From Desulforapulum autotrophicum (lineage in GTDB: Bacteria > Desulfobacterota > Desulfobacteria > Desulfobacterales > Desulfolunaceae): a stretch of DNA of 64,000 bases. The notes under the pieces were generated by a model. It was not told where the DNA came from and did no database searches. It was given only the letters and a program-made list of their open reading frames with translations. The stretch lies in assembly GCA_020723285.1 (NCBI GenBank), contig DYJE01000009.1, positions 62,001-126,000 of the forward strand, written 5' to 3'. The position numbers and the translations under genes are program-made. This document shows positions 6,933 through 16,549 of this stretch, in pieces. Numbering within the stretch: position 1 is the first letter of the stretch; the number at the start of each line of letters is the position of its first letter.

Positions 6933-7530
6933 ACTGTCAGGCTTCGATTTTCTTGATGATCTGGTTTTTGTCGGGGGATCGGCAATCAGCGTTTACCTGA
7001 GTCATCGTTTGAGCGAGGATCTTGATTTTTTTTCGCCTTACCCTGTTTTAAGGACGGAAGAAATCCTCGGACAAATCCGTAAGGCTTTTCCCGATCAGTT
7101 CAGCATGAGGTACATGGATGACAGCCATCTTGACCTTGTCATCCAGTCGGTGAACGTCACGTTTTCGGCCAACAGATGGAAAAGGTTCGGTGAAACGGAA
7201 ACGCTTAAAGGCCATGTCCGCATCGCCCCCCTTGATATTCTTGCTGCCATGAAGATCAATACCCTTTTTTTACGGGCCAAATTCAGGGATTACTATGACG
7301 TTTATGTGATCAACAAAGATGTTTATCCTCTTTCCGTCATGTTTGAGTTGTTCAAAAAGTGCCTGCCGGAAATGAATAAAAAATTGTTTCAGGCCGCCCT
7401 GGTGTACACCGACGACATTGAGGAAGACAATATCTGCCATCTCAAGCCTTTGTATCCGGTGAGTCTTTCGGATATCCGGAAACATTTTGAAAGGGAAATC
7501 AAGGGGTGGATTTTTTCTCAGATAGGATAG
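6856..7530 (+). CDS. AbiEii/AbiGii-family nucleotidyltransferase toxin (224 aa)
   Basis: The nucleotidyltransferase signature FVGGSAISVYLSHRLSEDLD (residues about 36-55) contains the GGS loop and the acidic D-x-D pair (SEDLDFF) that bind metal and nucleotide. Further family features are a conserved IAPLDILAAMKINTLFLRAKFRDYYDVY block near residue 125, with RAKFRDYYD typical of the family. AbiEii toxins modify RNA using NTPs (GTP in the studied AbiE, CTP on tRNA in the related MenT). ATG at 6856 fits domain length; ATG at 6883 is possible. The partner gene overlaps upstream. Substrate here is unknown. Confidence 0.85.
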   Translation: MKKQPLTADMKRLNSLTGNAKTLLHELSGFDFLDDLVFVGGSAISVYLSHRLSEDLDFFSPYPVLRTEEILGQIRKAFPDQFSMRYMDDSHLDLVIQSVNVTFSANRWKRFGETETLKGHVRIAPLDILAAMKINTLFLRAKFRDYYDVYVINKDVYPLSVMFELFKKCLPEMNKKLFQAALVYTDDIEEDNICHLKPLYPVSLSDIRKHFEREIKGWIFSQIG

Positions 7531-7685
7531 AACAGGAGGTCGGTTGAGAATAGTCATTCAAAATCAGCTGTGATCTCCTGCGCCGTCTGTTCAGCATTCG
7601 GTGTTTAGAAAAACATTGACACCACCACACAACCGGTCCCCCCACCTTTAAAGGACGGGGTCATTATTTATCCGCCCATAATAAA

Positions 7686-7720
7686 CCTGTCTCCCTCAGC
7701 GTCATGCGAAGGGAGGCAGG
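7686..7720 (-). terminator. Candidate terminator hairpin of the thiolase transcript
   Basis: An 11-bp stem (CCTGTCTCCCT with AGGGAGGCAGG, one G-T pair) lies 18 bases after the stop of the thiolase gene on the minus strand. The following minus-strand sequence is TTTATTAT rather than a pure T-run, so termination is probable but not certain. Confidence 0.5.
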
Positions 7721-7737
7721 CTTGTCAGATCAGAAAA

Positions 7738-8943
7738 TTACACGTTCCGTGTCCACAGTGACGCAATGGCCGGACCGGTGCCCACGCAGAGGGACGCGCC
7801 GCCCACGGTGAGGTTCAGGCGTTCCATTTCGTAGTACAGGCTCACGATGATACGAAGGGCCGAGCAGCCCACGGGATGGCCCAGAGCGATACCGGAACCG
7901 TTGTGGTTGACCTTGTCCATGGTGAGATCCATGCCGTGTTCTTCCTTGAGCATGCGGCCCACGCCGATGAACTGGGCGGCGAAGGCTTCGTTGATTTCCC
8001 AGTATTCCACCTGGTCGAAGGTCATGCCGGCCTGTTTCAGGCATTTGGGAATGGCCACGGCAGGGCCGAGTCCCATGATTTCAGGGGCCACACCGGCGCA
8101 GGCGGTGCCCAGGAGCTTCATCAGGGGTTTTACGCCCAGTTCTTTGGCTTTGTCCTCGCTCATCAGGATCACTGCGGCTGCGCCGTCGTTGATGCCGGAG
8201 GCGTTGGCCGCGGTGACCACACCGTCTTTCTTGAACACGGGTTTCAGTTTGCCCAGAGACTCCATGGTGCTGTTGGGAATGGGGTGTTCGTCGGTGTCGA
8301 AAACGGTGGGACCTTTGCGTCCGGGGATTTCAAAGGGTACGATTTCCCGTTTGAAATGACCGGCGGCGATGGCGTCAAGGGCGCGGGTATGGCTGGTCAG
8401 GGCCAGCTGGTCGCATTCTTCGCGGGTGATGCCGTATTTGACCGCCACGTTTTCAGCGGTGGTTCCCATGTGGCCGCCGGCCAGTTCATCCACCAGACCG
8501 TCATGGAGCATGCTGTCCTCGATGGTGCCCTGGCCCATGCGGTATCCGGCTCTGGCTTTGGGCAGAATGTAGGGCGCGTTGGTCATGCTTTCCACGCCCA
8601 CCACCAGGCTGATGTCCGATTTGCCCAGCATGATGCTGTGGGCGGCGATTTCAAGGGCTCTCATGCCGGAGCCGCAGTTCTGGTTGATGAGAACGGCGTT
8701 GCTCACATCGGAAAGGCCGATGCGTTTGGACACCTGTCGGGCCGGGAGCGAGCCCTGAAGTCCGGGCAGGCACTGGCCCATGACGATTTCGTCGATGGTT
8801 TCAACGTCGATACCGGCGCGTTTCACGGCTTCCTTGCCCACGGCAATGGCCAGATCCCGTGCAGAGGTGTCTTTGAGGGTGCCGAAGAATTTTCCGATGG
8901 CCGTGCGGCAGGCGCTGACCATCACCACGTTTTTAATTGTCAT
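7738..8943 (-). CDS. Acetyl-CoA acetyltransferase / thiolase (401 aa)
   Basis: A thiolase that either condenses two acetyl-CoA or cleaves 3-ketoacyl-CoA in the last step of beta-oxidation. Active-site residues are present: nucleophile Cys90 in NQNCGSGMRAL, the NEAFAAQ motif, the His in LGHPVGCSALR, and the second Cys in ASLCVGTG near the C-terminus. In the last motif the usual GGGMG is replaced by VGTGPA. Length matches the family. It is last in a minus-strand series after the peptide-binding protein gene, 71 bases away. Substrate chain length cannot be told from sequence. Confidence 0.92.
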   Translation of the reverse strand: MTIKNVVMVSACRTAIGKFFGTLKDTSARDLAIAVGKEAVKRAGIDVETIDEIVMGQCLPGLQGSLPARQVSKRIGLSDVSNAVLINQNCGSGMRALEIAAHSIMLGKSDISLVVGVESMTNAPYILPKARAGYRMGQGTIEDSMLHDGLVDELAGGHMGTTAENVAVKYGITREECDQLALTSHTRALDAIAAGHFKREIVPFEIPGRKGPTVFDTDEHPIPNSTMESLGKLKPVFKKDGVVTAANASGINDGAAAVILMSEDKAKELGVKPLMKLLGTACAGVAPEIMGLGPAVAIPKCLKQAGMTFDQVEYWEINEAFAAQFIGVGRMLKEEHGMDLTMDKVNHNGSGIALGHPVGCSALRIIVSLYYEMERLNLTVGGASLCVGTGPAIASLWTRNV

Positions 8944-9014
8944 GAATGTTTTCCTCCTGTGTGAAAATAAAAAATATAATAAAACAAAACCGTTGTATTT
9001 TTTTGATTCGGGAC

Positions 9015-10787
9015 TTATTTCCTGAACACCTCGTCGAACACCACCGAAGCTTTTTTGGGCGGCAGAGCTTTTTTGTTTTTGACGGCATCGGAAAGATCAG
9101 CCTCGGCATCGGGATCGATCCACCAGTATCCGTAGGCGCTGCTTTCCCGGCCGTATTTTGAGAGAACCGTCCTTGGGGTTCCGAATTTGTTCCAGTACAG
9201 AAGCCGGGTGTAGTTGATGTTCCACAAAAGCACGTAAGGGGTTTCCTCGCAGAGAATCCGGTCGATTTTACGGACGATGTCGTTTCGCTTGTTCACGTCG
9301 AAAATGCTTTTCTGGGCTTCGATGAGGCGGTCCACGTCCTTGTTCTTGAAGCCGGTGATGTTGTTGCTGCCTTTCCGGTCCGCTTCCTTTCCGAGCCACA
9401 TGCTTTCAGGGTCTTTAAAAACCCCGGCGCTCCAGGCGGCCCAGGTCATCTGGTAGTTGAAGCTGTCCATGTCCTTGGCCCAGGCGGCCCAGTCCTTTTT
9501 GTCGGCCACAAGCTCGATACCCGCGTCTTTCAGGTCTTCGGCGTAGATGGCGAGAAATTTGTCCGTGGTGGGGTCCCGTGTGAGGAATTTGAAGGACAGC
9601 ACCTTGCCGCCTTTTTCAAGAAGCCCGGTTTTGGGATTGACCTTGAAACCCGCTTCTTTCAGAAGGTTGCGGGCTTTTTTCTTGTCCATTTCGATCTGGG
9701 GATTGGGGCAGGGATTCTTTTTCGAATAAAGGTCTTCATAATAGGAGCGGTGGAGAAAATACTGGTCGTACATGATGGTGTGGTTCATCTTCCGCCGGTC
9801 CAGCAACAGGGCCATGGCTTTTCTCACCTTCACGTCGTTGAAGGGGAAGGTCCGCATGTTCATGGCAAAACCCTGGAAACCGATGGGCTGGGAGTTCACG
9901 ACCTTCTGTTTCACGATGCGGTTCGATGTGAACAGATCTCCGCCGGTTTCGTTGACCCAGATCCTTGACGTGTACACCGGGTACAGGTCGATCTGGCCTT
10001 TCTTGAATGCTTCGAAGGCGTTGTTCTGGTCGGCGTAGAACCTGAATTTGAGGATGTCGAAGTTGCCCGTGCCTCTGACGTTGACGGCGTCCTTGTTCCA
10101 CCAGTCCTTCCGGCGCTCAAGGGTGGTGTATATGCCCTCCTTGATTTCACCCAGCTTGTAAAGACCGGACACCACCGGGAATTCGAAGTTGATCTTGTTG
10201 AAATCCATCGACGCGTAGGCGTGTTTGGGCAGGATCTGGAATCCTCCGCAGGCCCCCAGGTTTTCCCAGTGGATGTTTTTGGCCGTGAATCGTATGGTCT
10301 TTTTATCCACGATGACGGGGGATGCAAAGCGCTCCAGGCTGACTTTGTGGGGGCCGGTCATGTTTTTCGGATTGACGATGGCGTCGAAGGTCCATTTCAC
10401 GTCTTCTGCCGTGATGGGTTTGCCGTCGCTCCACCTGGCCTTGTCGCTGATGTGGAACGTGAAGGATTTCTTATCGTCTGAAAGGGTCCAGCGGTCGGCG
10501 ATGCCCGGTTCGTACTCTAAGGAGATGCCGTTCAGGGAAATCAGGGTTTCGTACATGGCCCCGAAAATTTCCGCGGAAAGGGCGTTGTTGTCCAGATAGT
10601 AGTTGAAGCTTTTAGGGTACTGGCCGCCGTAGATGGACAGGGTTCCGCCTTTTTCCGCGTCACGGCTGGCAATGGGGTCGGGAACCGGTTTGTAGCCTTT
10701 TGGGGGGAAACGTTCTTCAGCCTGCGCAGTGCCTATGAAGGCGGCCAAAATCAGGAGAAGGATTGAACGCAGCATGTTTTTTTTCAT
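9015..10787 (-). CDS. Family 5 extracellular solute-binding protein (590 aa)
   Basis: A periplasmic binding protein of the oligopeptide/dipeptide type. An N-terminal signal peptide (hydrophobic LRSILLLILAAFIGTAQA, cleavage after AQA) has no lipobox. The family features ISLEYEPGIADRWTLSDD, FHISDKARWSDGKPITAEDV and VRKAMALLLDRRKM are in the expected places. Length is typical of longer members, such as YejA-like proteins. No permease or ATPase gene is adjacent, so its transporter must be encoded elsewhere. It sits 67 bases after dapB and 71 before the thiolase on the same strand. Confidence 0.9.
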   Translation of the reverse strand: MKKNMLRSILLLILAAFIGTAQAEERFPPKGYKPVPDPIASRDAEKGGTLSIYGGQYPKSFNYYLDNNALSAEIFGAMYETLISLNGISLEYEPGIADRWTLSDDKKSFTFHISDKARWSDGKPITAEDVKWTFDAIVNPKNMTGPHKVSLERFASPVIVDKKTIRFTAKNIHWENLGACGGFQILPKHAYASMDFNKINFEFPVVSGLYKLGEIKEGIYTTLERRKDWWNKDAVNVRGTGNFDILKFRFYADQNNAFEAFKKGQIDLYPVYTSRIWVNETGGDLFTSNRIVKQKVVNSQPIGFQGFAMNMRTFPFNDVKVRKAMALLLDRRKMNHTIMYDQYFLHRSYYEDLYSKKNPCPNPQIEMDKKKARNLLKEAGFKVNPKTGLLEKGGKVLSFKFLTRDPTTDKFLAIYAEDLKDAGIELVADKKDWAAWAKDMDSFNYQMTWAAWSAGVFKDPESMWLGKEADRKGSNNITGFKNKDVDRLIEAQKSIFDVNKRNDIVRKIDRILCEETPYVLLWNINYTRLLYWNKFGTPRTVLSKYGRESSAYGYWWIDPDAEADLSDAVKNKKALPPKKASVVFDEVFRK

Positions 10788-10854
10788 GAAACGGCTCCAA
10801 TAATCAAAGTGAGTCTGTCATTTGCCGGATTGAAGGGCGGCTGGTCCCGTCTGA

Positions 10855-11685
10855 TCAGTTGTTTTTCAGGACATCGATCATGGAATACACCCGGCCCTTC
10901 ACGCCTTCCTGGATTTTTCCGTAAAGGTAGGCCACCGCGTCCAGGGTCCCTTCGCCGTATATTTCGCGCCCGCTGATGTTGTGGGTGATGGCGAAGCGTG
11001 TGGTTTTATCGGCAGAGTCCAGGGTGTAGGTGTGCCAGCCGTGGCCATCCAGATATTCATCCGGAACGCCCCAGATGTTTTTCTGCCGTTCGGGGTCACG
11101 TTCCATTTGGATGTCGTCTTCGGTGAATGAGACGCCCAGGCGGTTGAAGTAGCCGATCATGGCTTTGGCCGTGCCGCTGGTGTCCGCTTTCCAGCTCTGG
11201 TGGCTTTCCCTGGCGTCCATGGTGTAGCCGGTGAACAGGCCGGGGAAGTTCTCGGCCGCGTACTCCATCATGGCCATGAGTCCCACGATCTGTTTGGCCA
11301 TGTTGGGGGAGATGACCGCCGGGATCGCCGAGGCGATGACGCAGTCGTGCATGGCTTTTCGGTCGCCACCGGTGGTGCCCATGACAAAGGGCAGGCTGTG
11401 GGTGCAGTAGAATTCCGTGTTGGCGTTCACCGCCGTGGGATGGGTGTAGTCCACGGTGATGAAAAGACCCTCGGTTTCGATGAGCTGCGACACGGAGGCA
11501 GCTCGGTCGCCGGGTTTGATCAGGATGAATGGCACCCCGTTCACGGTGTGGCTGTCTTTACCGATATCCGGTCCGGTCAGTGAATAGGGCAGTACGGTGA
11601 AACGCGGATCTTCAAGGGCGTGACGGCAGATGATTTCGGCCACGTTGCCCGGCAGTCCGTTGATCATGAGTTTTATTCTGTTCAT
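10855..11685 (-). CDS. dapB: 4-hydroxy-tetrahydrodipicolinate reductase, plant-type DapB (276 aa)
   Basis: Reduces hydroxy-tetrahydrodipicolinate with NAD(P)H in lysine and diaminopimelate synthesis. The N-terminal Rossmann start is MINGLPGNVAEIICRHA. FVMGTTGGDR and the C-terminal domain motif RESHQSWKADTSGTAKAM match the plant-like DapB branch, where SHQ-K-DTSGTAK replaces the bacterial HHR-K-DAPSGTA. FGLPYS-type dimer regions are not assessed. The divergence from classical DapB is real, but the catalytic His and Lys positions appear conserved. It lies between the MurU-AmgK and peptide-binding genes, with gaps of 58 and 67 bases. Confidence 0.8.
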   Translation of the reverse strand: MNRIKLMINGLPGNVAEIICRHALEDPRFTVLPYSLTGPDIGKDSHTVNGVPFILIKPGDRAASVSQLIETEGLFITVDYTHPTAVNANTEFYCTHSLPFVMGTTGGDRKAMHDCVIASAIPAVISPNMAKQIVGLMAMMEYAAENFPGLFTGYTMDARESHQSWKADTSGTAKAMIGYFNRLGVSFTEDDIQMERDPERQKNIWGVPDEYLDGHGWHTYTLDSADKTTRFAITHNISGREIYGEGTLDAVAYLYGKIQEGVKGRVYSMIDVLKNN

Positions 11686-11743
11686 AGCGTGTCGTGTCCT
11701 TAAGGTGTGGTCATAAAAAAACGTGGATAAATTAGCCCAGGAT

Positions 11744-13414
11744 TCAGATTTTATCTACGATTTTTTTGAGTTTTTTGAAGAGTTTGTCATCGATCCGGCT
11801 GATGTGGTGCTTGAGGTTCGACACGGCTTTCGGGATATGGGCTTCGAACTGTGTTTTCCCTTTGACCCGGCTTAAGAATCCGAAGGCCCCCAGCATCTGG
11901 AGATTCCGGGTGATTTTGAGGTACTTGTAGCTTTCCATGAACTCCGGCACATCCACGGGCTTCAGGTCTTTGTAGATGTCGATGAACTCGGCGGCCAGCT
12001 TGTCCTGGAGTTCCCTTGGCAAATCGGTGTAGGGGTCGATGAGAAGGGACGCCAGGTCGTACTGCACCGGTCCCAGCCTTCCTGCCTGGAAATCGATGAA
12101 CCAGCAGCGGCCGCCCTTGACCATGATGTTCCGGCTCTGGAAATCCCGGTGCATGAACCCGTCTGAGGCGTACATGAGGGCGTGGTCGGCCAGGATGGAA
12201 AATTCATCCGATAACTCTGAGGCGTCGGCCGGTAAGCCAAGATAGCCTTTGACAAAGGCGTCGAAGAAATAACGGCATTCCCGTTCCGTGATCAGGGTTT
12301 TGTCGTAATGCCCGGTCTGAAAGGCCCATTCGGTTTTGAAACTCTTGGCCCCTTTGACACTCATCCGGGCCAGGTTTTTCAAGGCGTCACGGTAAAGAGG
12401 CAGGGCTTCGGCATGGCCCGACTGTTTGACCACGGTTTCAAGGTGGATGTCCCCCAGATCCTCCAGATACACGTGACCGGCAAACCGGTCGCCCCAGTAT
12501 ATTTTGGGGACCGGAACGCCTTTGGACAAAAGGTGGCGGCCGATGCGTTCGAAGGATGCGGCTTCGCAGACCGGGGCGTTCATGGTGATGCCGTGGTCCG
12601 AAAGGATCATGGAGTCGCCCTGGTTTTCAAGTCGGTAAAACGCCCGGTCCGATCCGTCGCCGGACAGATGCCTGACGGCCACGGGTTCCACGGTCTTCCG
12701 GTCGAATATCATCCGGAACAGCGTGGGGGCGGTGTTTTCCATGCATACGGCGCTGTATTTGTCCGGGCTGCCCATGTCCCGCCAGTACGGGGCTTTGAGC
12801 ACCAGGGCCTTGACCGGTGTTTTTTCAGCGATAAGCCGTCTGTAAAGATCGATGCTGCTGGACGGGCCTTCGGGAATGAGGTCGATCACACCGGGGTCAA
12901 TGACCTGAACGCCGGTGAAGGCCAGGACACTGGCCGCTTCCGCCGGGGTTTCTTTTAAGTGAAAACCCAGAATGCGGTGGTCCTTGTCCACGGTGACGTT
13001 GTTGAACTCGGGGCAGTCGTGAAGCACCAGGGTCACGGGGCCGCCGTGGCCTTTATGAAACGCGAAGACCCCGGCGTAATCCATGTCGGTGATGATGTCG
13101 CCGTTCACCACCATGAAGGGCCCGTCATCGAAAAAATGGCGGACATTGCGGATGGCCCCGCCTGTTTCAAGAATCTCCGGCTCATGGCAGGTGCTGACCG
13201 GGATACCGAACCTTCGGGTTTTCACAAAAGCTTCGATCTGATCGTGAAGGTGATGGGTGTTGACCATCACACCTGTGCATCCGCCGCTGGCAAGCTGCCG
13301 GAGGGTCCGTTCGAGAAAGGTTTCCCCGTTCAGGGGGAACAGGGGTTTGGGCAGGGTTTCAGTGTAGGGTTTCAGCCGTGTCCCGAAACCTGCGGCAAGA
13401 ACTAAGGCTTTCAT
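11744..13414 (-). CDS. Bifunctional MurNAc-1-P uridylyltransferase / amino sugar kinase, MurU-AmgK fusion (556 aa)
   Basis: Residues 1 to about 230 are a sugar-phosphate nucleotidyltransferase (LAAGFGTRLKPYTETLPKPL, then VVNGDIITDMDYAGVF), of the MurU type. Residues about 245-540 are an aminoglycoside-phosphotransferase-like kinase: GSDRAFYRLE as the nucleotide loop, HRDFQSRNIM as the catalytic loop, and WFIDFQAGRLGPVQYDLASLL as the metal site, of the AmgK type. In Pseudomonas these are separate enzymes converting MurNAc via MurNAc-1-P to UDP-MurNAc, which bypasses MurA and lowers fosfomycin sensitivity. Here they form one chain in the order MurU-AmgK. A NamZ-like muramidase gene at 17.5 kb could supply MurNAc. 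It lies 28 bases after plsB. Confidence 0.8.
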   Translation of the reverse strand: MKALVLAAGFGTRLKPYTETLPKPLFPLNGETFLERTLRQLASGGCTGVMVNTHHLHDQIEAFVKTRRFGIPVSTCHEPEILETGGAIRNVRHFFDDGPFMVVNGDIITDMDYAGVFAFHKGHGGPVTLVLHDCPEFNNVTVDKDHRILGFHLKETPAEAASVLAFTGVQVIDPGVIDLIPEGPSSSIDLYRRLIAEKTPVKALVLKAPYWRDMGSPDKYSAVCMENTAPTLFRMIFDRKTVEPVAVRHLSGDGSDRAFYRLENQGDSMILSDHGITMNAPVCEAASFERIGRHLLSKGVPVPKIYWGDRFAGHVYLEDLGDIHLETVVKQSGHAEALPLYRDALKNLARMSVKGAKSFKTEWAFQTGHYDKTLITERECRYFFDAFVKGYLGLPADASELSDEFSILADHALMYASDGFMHRDFQSRNIMVKGGRCWFIDFQAGRLGPVQYDLASLLIDPYTDLPRELQDKLAAEFIDIYKDLKPVDVPEFMESYKYLKITRNLQMLGAFGFLSRVKGKTQFEAHIPKAVSNLKHHISRIDDKLFKKLKKIVDKI

Positions 13415-13442
13415 GGTTCACATCGTTTCAAATGGGTCACGA

Positions 13443-16097
13443 TCAATCGCCGATGATGGCGATGTATCCTTCGAGGGTTTCAAAATAATGGCGGATTTTG
13501 TCCTCCGCCGCCACTTCGCCGAGACCCTTTTGATTGAAATAGGTGAGGGCGTTTTTGTAACTGATTTCGGACAGGGATTCGGGCAGTTCGATCTCATGGT
13601 TCTTGAACATCCGCCGTCCGATGCTCTGGACTTTTTTCACGTCGGCCTTGCTGTCCGCTTCACGTTCGGGGTGGCGTTTGAAGAAGTGGAGCACCACCAG
13701 ATACGATTCCAGGTAGGTTTTGAGGAAGCTGGCGAAACAGTTGAGCTTTCTGTATCCTTCCGTGGTGATGTTGTATGTTTCAGGGAGCGTGTCGTGGGGT
13801 GTGAGGATTCCGTCGTTGATGAAAGCCTTGATGTCTTTCCGGATATAAAATTCCGGCGGTGTTTCACGGTCGTAGGTGAATTCGTTGTCGAACATGTGCA
13901 TCAGCACCGTATACGTGTCGATAAGGTCCGAATGCTTGAACTGAAAGGCTTTGCGCTCAAGGATCCCTAAAGAGGTGTAAGCTGCCGATATGAAAAAGTT
14001 GATGCAGGTGTTTTTATAATAACCCAGGAGAGGCCGCTTGCCGAAGTTGATTTTGTAAATGGTTTTTGCCGTGAGTTCCGTTTCCTCGTCGGCGTTGATG
14101 TCGATGAACTTCCGCCGGATGTAGTTTTCGATGACGCTGTGAATGGGCCGGTCGTTTTTCTGGAGCAGGGTTTCCGAAAGCCGGATGTCCTGGGACTTGA
14201 GATAGTTGATGTACATGGTGACATCGGTCATCAGGTGTTCGTGGGAAAACCGTTTTTTGGGGCTGTTCAGGATGGCTCCCGCAACGATGCCGTAGGGTGT
14301 GGCCAGTGACACTTTCTTAATGGACTGAACCAGCCGGTATCCCATGGCTTTGCACAGATCGGCGTGTTCGGTCCGGTTCTGGTGATAGAAATCAAGGCCG
14401 TTGTCATCGAGGTATGTTTTGAGGGATATGGGTTCGTGAAAATTGACGTACACCTTGCCGTATCTTTTTTTCAGGAACCGTCTTGCCTTGAGGATCTGGC
14501 CCACGCTTTCCGGCTCCTTTTCCCCGCCTTCCACTTCGTGGAGGTAGGCGTCTTCTTCGAGAACCCGGTCATAGCCGAAGAAAACGGGCACGAAGAGCAG
14601 GTCATCACAGGCTTTTTCCCTGAAGGCGTCGACGAGGATGGACAGGAGACCGAATTTGGGGGGCAGGAGTTTACCGGTGCGGCTCCGTGTCCCTTCGATG
14701 AACAGTTCGATGTTGAATCCTTCGGACAACAGCTTTTTCATGTATTCGGAAAAGATCTTCGAGTACAGTTCCGCGCCTTTGAAGGTCCTTCGCATGAAAA
14801 ACGCGCCTCCGCCCCTGAAAATGGTGCCCATGGGCCAGAATGACAGGTTTTTTCCGGCGGCGATGTGGGGGCAGGGCATGTTGTTGATGTGGAAGATGTA
14901 CGAAAGAATCAGGTAATCCAGGTGGCTTTTATGGCAGGGGACCAGAACGAGCGGGGCTTTGATGGACATTTCCTTGACTTTTTCAAGGCCTTCGTGATCC
15001 ACGGAAATGCCTTCGAAAAGGGTTCTGAACAGCCAGTCCAGTGTGATTTTAAAAGCCGTGATCCATTTGTGGCTGTAATTTGCAGCGATTTCCTCCAGGT
15101 AGGCGTCGGCGTTTTTGTTGACGTCCCGGATGCTGAGATTTTCCTTTTCGGCGTGGGCGGTGAGAAAATCCTGAACCGGTTTGCTGGTGAGAATGGTTTC
15201 TTTAAGCTCCTCGCGGGATTTGAGAACTGGGCCGGTGATGGTCTGGCGGTGACGGTTGATGCGGGTGACCAGTTCCCGTCTGACCAGGGCCGCCTGTTCG
15301 TGAGCGGAAAGCCCCGAAAATTCTGTGCGGCTCAGGCATTCTTTGAGTGAAAGTGGATCCATGAGTTCGGCAAAGCTGTTTTTCGATCCGTTCAGAAGGG
15401 TCCACAGTCGCCGCAGTTTGCCCGGCCGTTCCTGGGTCCCGAAGATCAGCTCCGCAATGGACATTTTCATCTTGATGGGTTTGGGGCTGAAGAAAATCAT
15501 TTCCGGCACGATGAAGATGGACCGATCCGTTGTTTTCTGGAGATCGATGAGAAGACGGATGGGATCGCCCTTGTCCTTCACGAACCGTTCATAGAAAGAT
15601 TCTTTCCCGATGAGGGTCATCATGGCGGACCTGTTGCTGGTCAGAAGCTGGGTGTTCATATGGCCGTTTTCAAACGGGTCCGGGAACCTGAAGTGACGCA
15701 GGGTGTAGTGAACCTGGGAGTAGATGATCTTGAACAGGTGCATGGCCGGCTGCCAGATGATGAACCGGTGGTCGAACCCCAGGGTGGGATAAGGGAGACC
15801 CAGAGGTTGGAAACGAGTGAAAAAGAAAAGATATTCGAAATGGCTCCTGTATTTCGAGGCATAGACGATGATGCTGTCCTGGGGAAGGTTCCTGATCTTG
15901 TCAAGCTGTCTGGGATTGAAAGCGATGTTCCTGAACAGGAAATTCCGTATGGCTGAAGACACAACGCCGGATTTAACGGGAAGATGGGATGAATAATGCA
16001 CGTCAGGAGAACGAAGGTTTTTGATCAATGCATTTTTCGTCCGTCCTGCCCAGCCGATCATGGCATCTTTTATGGACGTTTTCAGGTTTGTTTTCAT
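13443..16097 (-). CDS. plsB: Glycerol-3-phosphate 1-O-acyltransferase PlsB (884 aa)
   Basis: Acylates glycerol-3-phosphate at position 1, the first step of phospholipid synthesis at the inner membrane. The acyltransferase motifs are clear: PCHKSHLDYLILSY (HX4D), then GAFFMRRTF, FIEGTRSRTGKLLPPK and FVPVFFGYDRVLE. ATG at 16097 is chosen; the frame is open 14 codons upstream, but a purine-rich site precedes this ATG. E. coli PlsB has 807 residues, and the extra length is distributed over the N- and C-terminal parts. It heads a minus-strand series with MurU-AmgK, DapB, the peptide-binding protein and thiolase, all with short gaps. Confidence 0.95.
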   Translation of the reverse strand: MKTNLKTSIKDAMIGWAGRTKNALIKNLRSPDVHYSSHLPVKSGVVSSAIRNFLFRNIAFNPRQLDKIRNLPQDSIIVYASKYRSHFEYLFFFTRFQPLGLPYPTLGFDHRFIIWQPAMHLFKIIYSQVHYTLRHFRFPDPFENGHMNTQLLTSNRSAMMTLIGKESFYERFVKDKGDPIRLLIDLQKTTDRSIFIVPEMIFFSPKPIKMKMSIAELIFGTQERPGKLRRLWTLLNGSKNSFAELMDPLSLKECLSRTEFSGLSAHEQAALVRRELVTRINRHRQTITGPVLKSREELKETILTSKPVQDFLTAHAEKENLSIRDVNKNADAYLEEIAANYSHKWITAFKITLDWLFRTLFEGISVDHEGLEKVKEMSIKAPLVLVPCHKSHLDYLILSYIFHINNMPCPHIAAGKNLSFWPMGTIFRGGGAFFMRRTFKGAELYSKIFSEYMKKLLSEGFNIELFIEGTRSRTGKLLPPKFGLLSILVDAFREKACDDLLFVPVFFGYDRVLEEDAYLHEVEGGEKEPESVGQILKARRFLKKRYGKVYVNFHEPISLKTYLDDNGLDFYHQNRTEHADLCKAMGYRLVQSIKKVSLATPYGIVAGAILNSPKKRFSHEHLMTDVTMYINYLKSQDIRLSETLLQKNDRPIHSVIENYIRRKFIDINADEETELTAKTIYKINFGKRPLLGYYKNTCINFFISAAYTSLGILERKAFQFKHSDLIDTYTVLMHMFDNEFTYDRETPPEFYIRKDIKAFINDGILTPHDTLPETYNITTEGYRKLNCFASFLKTYLESYLVVLHFFKRHPEREADSKADVKKVQSIGRRMFKNHEIELPESLSEISYKNALTYFNQKGLGEVAAEDKIRHYFETLEGYIAIIGD

Positions 16098-16549
16098 GGT
16101 TTTCTCACAGGGTATGATGCCGGGGGCCCGGATTGACAACGGCCCTCCGGTGACGGTTAAAGGTCATGGTGCACAGGGACTCGGAGCGGCCGGGCATGGA
16201 GGAGAATCTCCCGAAAGGTTGTGCATGCGATAATTCCATGGAAGGGATGCGCCTTATACCCGAAGCCCAGAAAATTGGTTTTTTTAAGAAAAAGCCGTTG
16301 AAATTAAGGTCAGACATAAATAATATAGTTTACTGCCAAGCGCAAGACCAAAGCCATGTATTTTTTAACATGCTGAATTTCCGTTACAATATGTAAAATC
16401 AAAAATATGGGGGCCATGTTTTTTTTAAGTTGCGTTGGTTGAACCATTATGGTAGCTTCCCATGATTAAATTGCTCCGAAAACGATGATCCCTCTTGCCG
16501 GGGAATAAAATTAAAAAAATTGACGAATTTAAGCTAAAGGAGGAAGTTT
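16098..16549. other. Intergenic region between divergent plsB and a small membrane protein gene
   Basis: About 450 bases, AT-rich between 16260 and 16420. It must hold the divergent promoters of plsB and the small gene at 16550. No convincing -35/-10 pair, RNA gene or repeat was picked out. The strong ribosome-binding site AAAGGAGGAAG lies at 16536-16546. Confidence 0.6.
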
